Shown in pieces: positions 52,525 through 61,373 of a stretch of DNA of 64,000 bases. Each line of letters starts with the position of its first letter. Within the stretch, counting starts at the first letter, position 1. The DNA comes from MAG-120531 sp002378585 (lineage in GTDB: Bacteria; Bacteroidota; Bacteroidia; Flavobacteriales; Flavobacteriaceae). The stretch spans positions 3,941 to 67,940 of the forward strand of contig CALADZ010000074.1 in the NCBI GenBank assembly GCA_937890575.1. The letters run 5' to 3'. Both the position numbers and the translations under genes were made by a program. The notes under the pieces were generated by a model. That model was given only the letters and a program-made list of their open reading frames with translations, searched no databases and was not told the DNA's origin.

Positions 52525-53328
52525 ATGAAAAATGCCCTTAGAAGATCTTTGACCGGCTTGGTCTACGTGTTTTTGTTGCTTGCTTCGGTATTTTTAAACT
52601 CGGACGCTTTTGACTTCCTGTTTATGTCCTTTGGACTGGCCTGTATTTTTGAGTACAAAAAACTCAGTAAAATCAGGGGTTATCTGATTTTTGCCCTATA
52701 CCTTTTGTTGTGGTGGGCCTATATCTATCTACTCCACGACCCCATCTCACCTTGGATTTTATTGATCGCTACATTAGCGATGAATATCAGGCTGATCGTC
52801 TACCTGTTTAATACCACCAAAGACAAAATGCCTGAAAGTCATCGTTTGATCACTGGGCTGCTTTATGTCGGTGGTGGCAGCATTTTTTTGACAATGATTC
52901 CCTACAGAACCCAGGGGTTTGACTCCATACTCATCGCGGGTATATTCTGTGTGATCTGGGCCAACGATACCATGGCCTATGTCACGGGTAGTTTGTGGGG
53001 CAAAAATAAATTATTTCCCAGTGTGTCGCCCAACAAAACAGTTGAGGGAGCCATTGGAGGGTTAATTTTCGGGATGTCTGCGGCCTATCTTTGCGGTCAT
53101 TTTGGAGGTCCGCTCAGCCCTTTTCAATGGGGGATACTCTCTTTTGTCCTGATTGTGTCGGGTAATCTAGGTGATCTTTTGGAATCTAAATTGAAACGCG
53201 CCGCAGGAGTAAAAGACAGCGGCGCTATATTACCTGGACACGGAGGTATGTTAGACCGACTGGACAGTTTACTTTTTTCTGCCCCATGGGCTTATTTGAC
53301 GTTGTTTATATTTGATTATGTTTCATAA
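52525..53328 (+). CDS. cdsA: Phosphatidate cytidylyltransferase
   Basis: 267 residues, about seven or eight membrane helices. The family signature at the end is KRAAGVKDSGAILPGHGG followed by MLDRLDSLLFSAP, preceded by SPNKTVEGAIGG. It makes CDP-diacylglycerol, the branch point for phospholipids. It starts directly at the LUD stop codon and its end overlaps psd by 11 bases. Confidence 0.96.
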   Translation: MKNALRRSLTGLVYVFLLLASVFLNSDAFDFLFMSFGLACIFEYKKLSKIRGYLIFALYLLLWWAYIYLLHDPISPWILLIATLAMNIRLIVYLFNTTKDKMPESHRLITGLLYVGGGSIFLTMIPYRTQGFDSILIAGIFCVIWANDTMAYVTGSLWGKNKLFPSVSPNKTVEGAIGGLIFGMSAAYLCGHFGGPLSPFQWGILSFVLIVSGNLGDLLESKLKRAAGVKDSGAILPGHGGMLDRLDSLLFSAPWAYLTLFIFDYVS

Positions 53329-53995
53329 AGAAGGACACTTGATCATCGGCATTAGTTTGGTGATCGCTATGGCATCTGTTTTGGGAATTGACTATTTGGC
53401 CTTGGAACCTATTTGGTTGTCCATGAGCCTGAAAGTAATGGTGTTGATCCTATTGATCATGATCCTGCAATTTTTTCGCAATCCCAAGAGAAGGGCTGCT
53501 CTAAACCACAACCACATCTTATCCCCGGTAGACGGTAAAGTTGTAGTGATTGAAGAAGTCATGGAAACAGAAGTGTTAGGCGATCAAAGAAAACAAGTGT
53601 CTATATTCATGTCGCCAATAAATGTACATGTCACCAGGTACCCTGCCAGCGGTGTAGTGAGCTACTCAAAATATCACCCTGGCAAATACCTGGTGGCCTG
53701 GCACCCAAAATCTTCTACAGAAAACGAGCGCACTACCGTGGTGGTTAAAACCCCAAAATTCGGACCTGTATTATACCGTCAAATCGCTGGCGCATTGGCC
53801 CGTAGAATAGTGAATTACGCCCAAGTTGGTCAGAAAGCCATTCAAGGGGAAGATGCCGGATTTATCAAGTTTGGATCTAGGGTGGATGTATTTCTTCCTC
53901 TAGATGCCGTGGTCACGGTCAAACTGGGTCAAAAAGTAAAAGGGGCAGAAACAGTTATTGCGATCTATCCAGACAAAGATCCGCTGGATGATTAA
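53318..53995 (+). CDS. psd: Phosphatidylserine decarboxylase family protein
   Basis: 225 residues from the ATG at 53318. The proenzyme is of the short bacterial type: membrane segments in the first ~60 residues, then LSPVDGKVVVIEEV, SIFMSPINVHVTRYPASGVV and the cleavage motif KFGSRVDVFLP, where S187 would become the pyruvoyl group. It makes phosphatidylethanolamine from phosphatidylserine, whose head-group precursor comes from the CdsA product upstream. It overlaps acbP by 8 bases. Confidence 0.94.
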   Translation: MFHKEGHLIIGISLVIAMASVLGIDYLALEPIWLSMSLKVMVLILLIMILQFFRNPKRRAALNHNHILSPVDGKVVVIEEVMETEVLGDQRKQVSIFMSPINVHVTRYPASGVVSYSKYHPGKYLVAWHPKSSTENERTTVVVKTPKFGPVLYRQIAGALARRIVNYAQVGQKAIQGEDAGFIKFGSRVDVFLPLDAVVTVKLGQKVKGAETVIAIYPDKDPLDD

Positions 53996-54266
53996 CCAAG
54001 AGTTTGAAAAAGCGGTAGCTTCGATGTCGGAGCTGCCCGTTAAACTGCCTCCGGACACCATGCTCAAGCTGTATGCTTACTACAAAATTGCTACCGGTTT
54101 AAAGGTGAGTTTAAACGCCTTGGACCAAGGAGCACAAAGTATGATCGACGCATTTAAATCCAATGCGCTGTTCCAAGCCAGACATACCGACAGAGACCAA
54201 GCCATGCAACAATACATCGACCTGGCTCATCAGATTCAACAAGAAATCCTTAAAAATAAAGACTAA
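53988..54266 (+). CDS. Acyl-CoA-binding protein
   Basis: 92 residues from the ATG at 53988. It fits the four-helix ACBP domain: FEKAVASMSELPVKLPPDT, then MLKLYAYYKIATGL and a C-terminal ARHTDRDQAMQQYIDLAHQI. The match is clear but the Trp-rich part of the classical motif is replaced (NALFQARH). It would carry long-chain acyl-CoA in the cytoplasm. Placing it after cdsA and psd suggests work in lipid assembly. It ends tail to tail with valS (CTAA). Confidence 0.85.
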   Translation: MINQEFEKAVASMSELPVKLPPDTMLKLYAYYKIATGLKVSLNALDQGAQSMIDAFKSNALFQARHTDRDQAMQQYIDLAHQIQQEILKNKD

Positions 54267-56893
54267 CTCAACTGAGCGATACGCTGGCTGAGCATCTCAA
54301 TTTTTTCCAAAGCATCTGACTGCTTTTTTCGTTCTAGAGCAAGGACTGATTCTGGGGCGTTTTGCACAAAACGTTCATTGGACAGTTTCTTTTCTACTGT
54401 AACCAAGAATCCTTGTGTATAGGCCAACTCATCATTTAATTTTTTGAGTTCTTCCACTGGATCTATTTGCCCCAACAAAGGAACAAAACACTCCGAGGAC
54501 ATCACCCTAAATGAGGCTGAACCCTCTGGGGCTTCCTCTACCCAGGTCACCTCTTCAACGTGGGCCAATTTAGTGATCACTGGCACCCAAGCCTTGGGGA
54601 ATTGATCGTCAGCCAAAACACCAAGGGACAACACCTCTTTTTGAGGAATCCCATGCTCTTGCCGGATATTTCTCACCCCGGCAATTACCTCAGCGGCCAG
54701 CCCAAATGAGTTGGTGAGCTCCGTGTCAGTCGTGTATGGCTTAGGCCATTGACCTACAATCAGCGCCTGATCTTTGCTCCTTGGTTGGATGTATTGCCAG
54801 ATCTCTTCGGTGAGGAACGGCATAAATGGATGTAATAATACCAGGTTTTGCTCCAACAAAGCGATCACAGATTCATAGGTGGTTTTGTCGATTGGAGCTC
54901 CATAAGCGGGCTTGATGATTTCCAGCAACCATGCGCTGTAATCGTCCCAAACCAACTTGTACAAGGCCATTAAAGCATCGGAAATGCGGTACTTCTCAAA
55001 ATGATCCTCAATCACCGCCAACGCTTGATTAAACGCACCTCGATACCATTCAATACCCAGTTGAGCTGTTTCAGGTTGTGGGATTTCGGCTACTTCCCAG
55101 GACTGAACCAATCTAAATCCGTTCCATATTTTGTTGGCAAAATGCTGGCCTTGAGCACAAAGCGCTTCGTCGAACAACAAGTCATTACCGGCTGATGCGC
55201 TCAAAAGCAATCCGACGCGTACCCCGTCAGCCCCGTAATCTTCTATGAGTTTTAAGGCATCTGGAGAATTACCCAAGGATTTAGACATTTTTCTACGCTG
55301 TGCATCGCGCACCAATCCAGTGAGGTATACATTGGTGAAGGGCTTCTCCCCCATGTATTCATAACCCGCAAAAATCATGCGCGCCACCCAGAAAAACAGG
55401 ATGTCTGGACCGGTAACCAAATCATTGGTCGGGTAATAATACTTTATTTCTGGATTTTCAGGATCTAATATCCCGTTAAACACACTGATGGGCCATAGCC
55501 AAGATGAAAACCAAGTATCCAAAGCATCTTCATCCCTTCTGAGATCATTGGCAGCCAGCTGAGCATTGCCTGATTTTTCTCGTGCAAGCGCTAACGCCGT
55601 TTCCAAAGATTCTGCGACTACATAATCCGTTTTGGCATCCCCGTAGTAATAGGCAGGGATTTGTTGTCCCCACCAAAGCTGTCGGCTGATGTTCCAATCG
55701 CGGATCCCTTCAAGCCAATGCTTGTAGGTGTTCTCAAACTTTTTGGGAAATAACTTGATCTCTTGGGTGTCCATAACCGCTTCAAGGGCGGGCTTGACCA
55801 AGGTATCCATGCGCAAAAACCATTGATCCGATAATCTGGGTTCGATTACGGCCTTGGTGCGTTCAGACGTACCTACTTTGTTTTGATGATTTTCTTTTTT
55901 TACCAAAAACCCGTGTTCCTCCAACCATTTGGCCACCGCTTTTCTAGCTTCAAAACGGTCCATCCCCTCGAAGGGTCCACCATAACTGTTAAGCGTAGCA
56001 TTGGGGTGAAAAATATCGATCAATTCTAGACCGTGCTTTTGACCGATCAGGTAATCATTGGGATCGTGGGCTGGGGTTATCTTTAAGCAACCTGTACCAA
56101 ATTCTGGATCGACATATTCATCAGCGATCACAGGCACTTTTCGGTTGGTGATGGGTACCAATACCTCTTGACCGATTAAGTGGGCATATCGCGGGTCTTC
56201 TGGATGTACGCACAAAGCTGTGTCGCCCAAGATCGTCTCAGGCCGTGTGGTGGCTACCGTAATTTGATCCGATCCATCGGCCAGTGGATAAGAGACAAAG
56301 TACAACAGGCCAGATCTTTCTTCGTAAATCACCTCCTCATCAGAAAGGGTGGTCAAGGCCTCTGGATCCCAGTGAACCATGCGGTATCCCCGGTAGATAA
56401 GACCTTTGTTGTACAGATCGACAAATACTTTAATGACCGAGTCAGACAGCTGAGGATCCATGGTAAATGCCGTGCGATCCCAGTCACAAGAGCACCCCAA
56501 TTTTTTGAGTTGCTCTAAAATCACTCCACCGTATTTCTCCTTCCAAGCCCAGGCATGGGACAAAAATTCTTCGCGCGATAAATCGCTTTTTTCAATCCCT
56601 TGTTCCTTGAGTTGTGCCACCACCTTGGCCTCCGTGGCTATAGAAGCGTGGTCAGTACCTGGCACCCAACAAGCGTTGAACCCTTGTAGTCTGGCTTTTC
56701 TGATCAACACATCTTGAATGGTGTTATTGAGCATGTGACCCATGTGCAGCACACCCGTAACATTGGGTGGCGGTATAACAATCGTATAGGGTGTTCTATG
56801 GTCAGGCGTGGATCGAAAATATCCGTTTTCCATCCAGTATTGATACCATTTGCTTTCGGCTTGTTGAGGGGCGTATTTTGAAGGTAATTCCAT
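54263..56893 (-). CDS. valS: Valine--tRNA ligase
   Basis: 876 residues, typical. The HIGH-type motif is PNVTGVLHMGHMLNN near residue 41, KMSKSLGNSPDAL is the second ATP-binding motif, the editing domain has TTRPETILGDTALCVHPEDP, and a C-terminal coiled coil (LNDELAYTQGFLVTVEKKLS) closes the protein. It charges tRNA-Val and edits Thr. Convergent with acbP with a 4-base overlap. Confidence 0.98.
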   Translation of the reverse strand: MELPSKYAPQQAESKWYQYWMENGYFRSTPDHRTPYTIVIPPPNVTGVLHMGHMLNNTIQDVLIRKARLQGFNACWVPGTDHASIATEAKVVAQLKEQGIEKSDLSREEFLSHAWAWKEKYGGVILEQLKKLGCSCDWDRTAFTMDPQLSDSVIKVFVDLYNKGLIYRGYRMVHWDPEALTTLSDEEVIYEERSGLLYFVSYPLADGSDQITVATTRPETILGDTALCVHPEDPRYAHLIGQEVLVPITNRKVPVIADEYVDPEFGTGCLKITPAHDPNDYLIGQKHGLELIDIFHPNATLNSYGGPFEGMDRFEARKAVAKWLEEHGFLVKKENHQNKVGTSERTKAVIEPRLSDQWFLRMDTLVKPALEAVMDTQEIKLFPKKFENTYKHWLEGIRDWNISRQLWWGQQIPAYYYGDAKTDYVVAESLETALALAREKSGNAQLAANDLRRDEDALDTWFSSWLWPISVFNGILDPENPEIKYYYPTNDLVTGPDILFFWVARMIFAGYEYMGEKPFTNVYLTGLVRDAQRRKMSKSLGNSPDALKLIEDYGADGVRVGLLLSASAGNDLLFDEALCAQGQHFANKIWNGFRLVQSWEVAEIPQPETAQLGIEWYRGAFNQALAVIEDHFEKYRISDALMALYKLVWDDYSAWLLEIIKPAYGAPIDKTTYESVIALLEQNLVLLHPFMPFLTEEIWQYIQPRSKDQALIVGQWPKPYTTDTELTNSFGLAAEVIAGVRNIRQEHGIPQKEVLSLGVLADDQFPKAWVPVITKLAHVEEVTWVEEAPEGSASFRVMSSECFVPLLGQIDPVEELKKLNDELAYTQGFLVTVEKKLSNERFVQNAPESVLALERKKQSDALEKIEMLSQRIAQLS

Positions 56894-56930
56894 AAATAAA
56901 AAGCGCCAAGGGGGAAGCCCATGGCCACCA

Positions 56931-56963
56931 CAAAAATATAAAAATCAACCCAGTCAATGGCAA
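56931..56963 (-). promoter_or_regulatory. Candidate promoter of valS
   Basis: Minus strand: TATTTTTG (56938-56931) is 37 bases before the valS ATG. TTG elements lie 16 (56957-56955) and 22 bases (56963-56961) upstream of it; either is in or near the accepted range. Confidence 0.55.
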
Positions 56964-56973
56964 ATATTCCCGT

Positions 56974-57004
56974 TTGTACAATCAAGTCCACTTTGCTACC
57001 TTTG
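56974..57004 (+). promoter_or_regulatory. Promoter of the DUF1573 gene
   Basis: TTG at 56974-56976, a 20-base spacer, TACCTTTG at 56997-57004, 18 bases before the ATG. A full match to the Bacteroidota consensus. Confidence 0.7.
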
Positions 57005-57022
57005 GGTAACAAAAAAAATCCC

Positions 57023-57400
57023 ATGAAAAAACTATGGCTTACCGTTGTGCTAGCACTTTTTGCTGCACCGATTTGGGCGCAAACCCCTGTGATGAAATTT
57101 GCTCAAGACACCTTGGATTATGGCACCATTACCCAAGGGAGCAACGGGCTGAAAATTTTCAAACTAACCAACCAGGGCCAGGCCCCACTAGTCATCTCCG
57201 ATGTGCGTTCCAGCTGCGGATGTACGGTGCCCAAAAAACCTACCGCTCCGATTATGCCCGGGAAACAAGGAGAAATTGAAGTCGTCTACGACACCCAACG
57301 CGTAGGCCCTATCAGAAAGACCATCTATGTCTACTCCAACGCAGGAGCAGAACCCAAGCAACTTTACATTGTGGGTCAAGTCGACGCACCCAAACAATAA
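57023..57400 (+). CDS. DUF1573 protein, secreted
   Basis: 125 residues from the ATG at 57023, with signal peptide MKKLWLTVVLALFAAPIWA. The mature part is one immunoglobulin-like DUF1573 domain: LDYGTITQGSNGLKIFKLTN, VRSSCGCTVPKKPTAP and VVYDTQRVGPIRKTIYVYSN. The family is periplasmic and of unknown function; the SSCGCTVP motif is its mark. It is 1 base upstream of the aminotransferase gene. Confidence 0.9.
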   Translation: MKKLWLTVVLALFAAPIWAQTPVMKFAQDTLDYGTITQGSNGLKIFKLTNQGQAPLVISDVRSSCGCTVPKKPTAPIMPGKQGEIEVVYDTQRVGPIRKTIYVYSNAGAEPKQLYIVGQVDAPKQ

Positions 57401-57401
57401 A

Positions 57402-58592
57402 ATGCCGAAAATTTCATTTAAAGGGCAGCACATGCCCGAGTCTCCGATCAGAAAGCTGGCACCGTTTGCGGAACAGGCCAAAAAAAGAGGTGTTGAGGTC
57501 ATACACCTCAACATAGGACAACCCGACATTCCAACCCCTGAATCCGCTCTAAAGGCGGTCAGAGAAGCCCAGGTGGAGGTGTTGAGTTACAGCCCATCGG
57601 AGGGCACTTTGGCCTACCGAAAAAAACTAGCCCACTACTATCAGGGAGTGAATATTCCGGTGGACGAGACTGAAATTATAGTCACGACAGGTGGCTCAGA
57701 GGCCTTATCGATTGCTATTGGTGTGGTTTGTGACGCCCAGGATGAGCTGATTGTACCTGAGCCGTTTTATGCCAATTACAATGGATTTGCCACAGCCAAC
57801 AATGTAACAGTCGTTCCCCTTCCGACCCGAATTGAGGATAATTTTGCTTTGGGCAGCATTGAGCAATTTGAAGCACTCATTACGCCAAAAACCAAAGCCA
57901 TACTTCTTTGCAACCCAGGAAATCCCACGGGTTATGTGTACCGTGAAGCAGAGCTAAGCCAAGTATTGACCTTGGCCAAAAAGCACGACATTTTTGTGAT
58001 TGTGGATGAGGTATACCGAGAATTTGTCTACGGCGTCCCTTTCACTTCGATGCTCTCCTTAGCGGGGAGTGAACAGCATGTGATTCTGATCGATTCGGTC
58101 TCCAAACGCTACAGTATGTGTGGCGCCCGCATTGGCTGTTTGGTCTCCAAAAACAAAGGGGTGCTCGCCGCTGCGCTTAAATTTTGTCAAGCGCGCCTTT
58201 CACCACCCACCTATGCTCAAATCGCTAGTGAAGCAGCTTTAGAAACACCGCAAAGCTATTTTGAAGCGGTCAACCGTGAATACACCCAACGAAGAGATGT
58301 ATTGATGGAGGCCCTAGCCAAAATCCCAGGAGTTCGTGTAGGTGCTCCCTCTGGTGCCTTCTATTGCATGGTTGAACTTCCAGTAGCTGATGCAGACCAC
58401 TTTGCTCAATGGATGTTGTCTGATTTTCAAGATCAAGGGCAAACGGTTATGGTGGCTCCTGGTTCTGGATTTTATGCTACACCTGGACAGGGAAAAAACC
58501 AAGTGCGCATCGCCTATGTATTGGAACAAGCGAGAATCAAGAGAGCCGTTGAGCTTTTGGCTATCGCTTTGACTCAATACCCACAAGCATGA
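57402..58592 (+). CDS. Aminotransferase class I/II (aspartate aminotransferase-like)
   Basis: 396 residues from the ATG at 57402. The PLP lysine is K235 in DSVSKRYSMCGARIG; other fold I signatures include INIGQPDIPTPESAL, TTGGSEALSIAIGV, LCNPGNPTGYVY and the final FYCMVELPVADADHFA. The natural substrate pair cannot be stated from sequence; aspartate or aromatic transamination is plausible. It sits between the DUF1573 gene and murB and is coupled to murB by ATGA. Confidence 0.92.
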   Translation: MPKISFKGQHMPESPIRKLAPFAEQAKKRGVEVIHLNIGQPDIPTPESALKAVREAQVEVLSYSPSEGTLAYRKKLAHYYQGVNIPVDETEIIVTTGGSEALSIAIGVVCDAQDELIVPEPFYANYNGFATANNVTVVPLPTRIEDNFALGSIEQFEALITPKTKAILLCNPGNPTGYVYREAELSQVLTLAKKHDIFVIVDEVYREFVYGVPFTSMLSLAGSEQHVILIDSVSKRYSMCGARIGCLVSKNKGVLAAALKFCQARLSPPTYAQIASEAALETPQSYFEAVNREYTQRRDVLMEALAKIPGVRVGAPSGAFYCMVELPVADADHFAQWMLSDFQDQGQTVMVAPGSGFYATPGQGKNQVRIAYVLEQARIKRAVELLAIALTQYPQA

Positions 58593-59602
58593 AACCTCAG
58601 CCCCACTTCCCTTTAGCTACACTCAACACTTTGGGAATGCCCGCCTATGCTGCTTGGTATGTCCCTGTGGATAGTCAAAAAACCTTAAAGGAAGTATTGG
58701 ATTTAAGGCTTCATCCCAAGGTTTTTGTGCTCAGCGGTGGCAGCAATATGTTGCTGACCCAGGACCTGGATGCACTGGTACTTCACGTGGCCATTAGAGG
58801 TATAGAAATCACCCACGAATCAGAGGATGAAGTGGTCCTCAAAGTAGGTGCTGGTGAAACATGGCACGATCTGGTCATGCATTGTGTGCACAATAATTGG
58901 GGTGGTCTAGAAAACTTAGCCCTCATTCCCGGATATGTAGGTGCCGCACCCATCCAGAATATTGGCGCTTATGGCGTTGAGCAAAAAGACTGTTTTGTTC
59001 GGTGTGGTGCTTTCGCTTTAACCGATGGACACGAACGAATTTTTGATCGTGAGGGGTGTCAATTCGGTTATCGAGATTCGATTTTCAAACGGGAAGTTCG
59101 AGATCAATACATGATTGGGTGGGTAGAATACCGCTTAACTAAAAAGAATCACGCCCTTCATCTATCCTACGGAGCGATTAGTCAAGTGTTGGAGCAAAAC
59201 CAGATACATGCTCCGAGTATTGCAGATGTAGCTGATGCTGTACAGTCCATCCGCAGATCAAAACTTCCTGATCCAAAGATATTGGGCAATGCGGGTAGCT
59301 TTTTTAAAAACCCCATCATTCCTGCACAACAAGCTGCTGAACTAAACGCCCAGTACCCAGACCTACCCATATATGAAGCGGCAACTGGATGGAAGAAAAT
59401 ACCCGCAGGTTGGTTGATTGAACAAGCCGGATACAAAGGTTTTCGTCGAAATAATTGCGGCGTTTATGACAAACAAGCTTTGGTCTTGGTGAATCACGGT
59501 GGAGCTACAGGCGCTGAAATGTGGGCTTTAGCTCAAGAAATTCAAGAAGCCGTACGGGAAAAATTCGGGGTGGAGATTACACCCGAGGTGCCTATTTTTT
59601 AG
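58589..59602 (+). CDS. murB: UDP-N-acetylmuramate dehydrogenase
   Basis: 337 residues, the longer type I (E. coli-like) enzyme. FAD-binding half: VFVLSGGSNMLLTQDLDAL and LENLALIPGYVGAAPIQNIG; substrate half: YRDSIFKREVRDQYMIG, the catalytic Ser in GNAGSFFKNPI, and the Glu in EITPEVPIF. It reduces UDP-GlcNAc-enolpyruvate in peptidoglycan synthesis. Its ATG overlaps the aminotransferase stop. Confidence 0.97.
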   Translation: MKPQPHFPLATLNTLGMPAYAAWYVPVDSQKTLKEVLDLRLHPKVFVLSGGSNMLLTQDLDALVLHVAIRGIEITHESEDEVVLKVGAGETWHDLVMHCVHNNWGGLENLALIPGYVGAAPIQNIGAYGVEQKDCFVRCGAFALTDGHERIFDREGCQFGYRDSIFKREVRDQYMIGWVEYRLTKKNHALHLSYGAISQVLEQNQIHAPSIADVADAVQSIRRSKLPDPKILGNAGSFFKNPIIPAQQAAELNAQYPDLPIYEAATGWKKIPAGWLIEQAGYKGFRRNNCGVYDKQALVLVNHGGATGAEMWALAQEIQEAVREKFGVEITPEVPIF

Positions 59603-59620
59603 AGGGGCGCGATTAATTTG

Positions 59621-59628
59621 TATCTTTG
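59621..59628 (+). promoter_or_regulatory. Candidate -7 element of the Cys-rich peptide / ECF sigma unit
   Basis: TATCTTTG matches TAnnTTTG and lies 15 bases before the ATG at 59644. The upstream T-run ends 20 bases before it but lacks a G, so the -33 part is imperfect. Confidence 0.45.
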
Positions 59629-59643
59629 CACAAAGTATTTTTT

Positions 59644-59847
59644 ATGAAGTTAGCTTTGGTAACTATTGGGCTTCTGGCCCTAGCATTTGCTGGTATCGCC
59701 ATAAAAATATGGGCCAAAAAAGAGGGTAAATTTGCCGGCACTTGTGCGAGTCAAAGCCCCTTTTTAAACAAGGAGGGTGCTGCTTGTGGTTTTTGCGGGA
59801 AACTTCCCGAGGAGCAAGAATGTAAAAAAGATCAGGTATCCGCTTAA
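59644..59847 (+). CDS. Cys-rich membrane-anchored small protein, uncharacterised
   Basis: 67 residues from the ATG at 59644. One membrane helix (~3-23, LALVTIGLLALAFAGIAIKI), then a ~40-residue soluble tail with four cysteines at 34, 48, 51 and 60: TCASQSPFL...ACGFCGKLP...EC. The C-x13-CxxC-x8-C spacing could bind zinc or an iron-sulfur centre. It is similar in layout to a short 'membrane or secreted protein' of Flavobacteriia (recalled, not checked). Its stop codon directly precedes the ECF sigma ATG, so the two are one unit. No function is assigned. Confidence 0.7.
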   Translation: MKLALVTIGLLALAFAGIAIKIWAKKEGKFAGTCASQSPFLNKEGAACGFCGKLPEEQECKKDQVSA

Positions 59848-60420
59848 ATGTCTGCCAAACAAACTCCTTTTGTCTTGAGTACAGCCATTGAGCAAGCCTG
59901 TCAAGGATCTCAAAAAGCATTTAGCGCATTGCTCCACCATTACTGGGGAGAAGTGTATTATTTCCAACTCAAACAAACCCAAAACGAATACGATGCCGAG
60001 GACATTTGCATGCAGACATTTGCCCAAGCCTTTGACAAAATCCATACTTATAAACCGGAGTACGCTTTTAATACTTGGCTGTTGACCATTGCCAAAAATC
60101 TGCACATTGACTGGTTGCGCAAAAGAAAGAATTCAGCTTTTGATCCGGCAGTTACTGACCGCGAACAATCCGCTAGGCAATTAGCGGATGAAAGTCCAAC
60201 GGCTGAGGATGAACTGATCACTCAGCAAAATTTAGCGGCATTGCTCGCTGAACTGAAAAAACTAAAGCCCCATTACCAAGAGGCCATACAATACCGATTT
60301 TTCCAAGAGATGAGCTATCAAGATATGGCTGAATCCTTGGGAATTGAAGTCAACCTGGCCAAAGTACGGGTACTTCGGGCCAAACAATTATTGGCAGATT
60401 TACTAAAGACGAAACCTTAG
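59848..60420 (+). CDS. ECF-type RNA polymerase sigma factor
   Basis: 190 residues. Region 2 includes YDAEDICMQTFAQAFDKIHT and the promoter-melting helix AFNTWLLTIAKNLHIDWLRK; region 4 includes LKPHYQEAIQYRFFQEMSYQ followed by DMAESLGIEVNLAKVRVLRA. It directs RNA polymerase to its own promoter set. An anti-sigma gene is not found; lipA follows with its own promoter. Signal and regulon are unknown. It is directly coupled to the Cys-rich membrane peptide upstream. Confidence 0.9.
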   Translation: MSAKQTPFVLSTAIEQACQGSQKAFSALLHHYWGEVYYFQLKQTQNEYDAEDICMQTFAQAFDKIHTYKPEYAFNTWLLTIAKNLHIDWLRKRKNSAFDPAVTDREQSARQLADESPTAEDELITQQNLAALLAELKKLKPHYQEAIQYRFFQEMSYQDMAESLGIEVNLAKVRVLRAKQLLADLLKTKP

Positions 60421-60441
60421 CGACTAAATATCCCTGAATAT

Positions 60442-60472
60442 TTGGACAGGGGTTTTGGGTGGTGTAATTTTG
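60442..60472 (+). promoter_or_regulatory. Promoter of lipA
   Basis: TTG at 60442-60444, a 20-base spacer, TAATTTTG at 60465-60472, 16 bases before the lipA ATG. A full consensus match, placed just after the sigma factor stop codon. Confidence 0.7.
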
Positions 60473-60488
60473 CGTAAAAATATTGGCC

Positions 60489-61373
60489 ATGTCTACAGCC
60501 CCAACTACTGCTGCAACACCTGTACAAACCCATGTGGGTAAACCCAAATGGATAAGAGTTAAGCTGCCCACGGGTAAGAATTATACCCAACTCCGGGGAT
60601 TGGTCGATCAGTATAAACTCAACACCATCTGTACCTCTGGCTCCTGTCCCAATATGGGCGAATGCTGGGGAGAAGGCACTGCTACGTTTATGATTTTGGG
60701 CAACACATGCACCAGATCCTGTGGATTTTGCGGGGTAAAAACTGGACGCCCTGATCAAGTGGATTGGGAAGAGCCTGAAAAAGTAGCCCAGTCCATTAAA
60801 ATCATGGGCATTAAACACGCCGTGATCACCTCAGTAGACAGGGATGATTTAAAGGATATGGGATCTATTCTTTGGGCAGAAACCGTGCAAGCCATCAGGA
60901 GGTTAAATCCAAACACTACCTTAGAAACCTTAATTCCTGACTTTCAAGGGATCCACAAACATTTAGACCGTATTGTAGCGGTTGCTCCAGAGGTCATTTC
61001 CCACAACATGGAGACCGTAAAGCGTTTAACCCGTGCGGTGCGCATTCAAGCGCGGTACGAGCGCAGTTTAGAGGTGCTTCGCTACCTAAAAGAAGCTGGG
61101 GCCAACAGAACGAAAACTGGACTCATGTTGGGGCTTGGTGAAACTCGTGAAGAGGTGATTGAGACCTTACACGACCTGAGAGCGCATGAGGTAGATGTGG
61201 TTACTTTGGGCCAATACCTTCAACCTTCCAAAAAACACTTGCCCGTGGTGGAATACATTACTCCGGAGCAATTCAAAGAGTACGAAACCATCGGGCTTGA
61301 ATTAGGTTTTAGACATGTGGAAAGCGGGGCGTTAGTTCGCTCGTCCTACAAGGCTCAAAAGCATATTCTTTAA
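60489..61373 (+). CDS. lipA: Lipoyl synthase
   Basis: 294 residues from the ATG at 60489. A radical SAM enzyme: the auxiliary cluster motif is CTSGSCPNMGECW, the SAM cluster CTRSCGFCGV, and the C-terminal cluster serine is in ALVRSSYKA. It inserts two sulfurs into octanoyl groups for pyruvate and 2-oxoglutarate dehydrogenases and the glycine cleavage system. Its 3' end overlaps lpxK of the other strand by 42 bases, including coding for the conserved C-terminal serine. Confidence 0.97.
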   Translation: MSTAPTTAATPVQTHVGKPKWIRVKLPTGKNYTQLRGLVDQYKLNTICTSGSCPNMGECWGEGTATFMILGNTCTRSCGFCGVKTGRPDQVDWEEPEKVAQSIKIMGIKHAVITSVDRDDLKDMGSILWAETVQAIRRLNPNTTLETLIPDFQGIHKHLDRIVAVAPEVISHNMETVKRLTRAVRIQARYERSLEVLRYLKEAGANRTKTGLMLGLGETREEVIETLHDLRAHEVDVVTLGQYLQPSKKHLPVVEYITPEQFKEYETIGLELGFRHVESGALVRSSYKAQKHIL

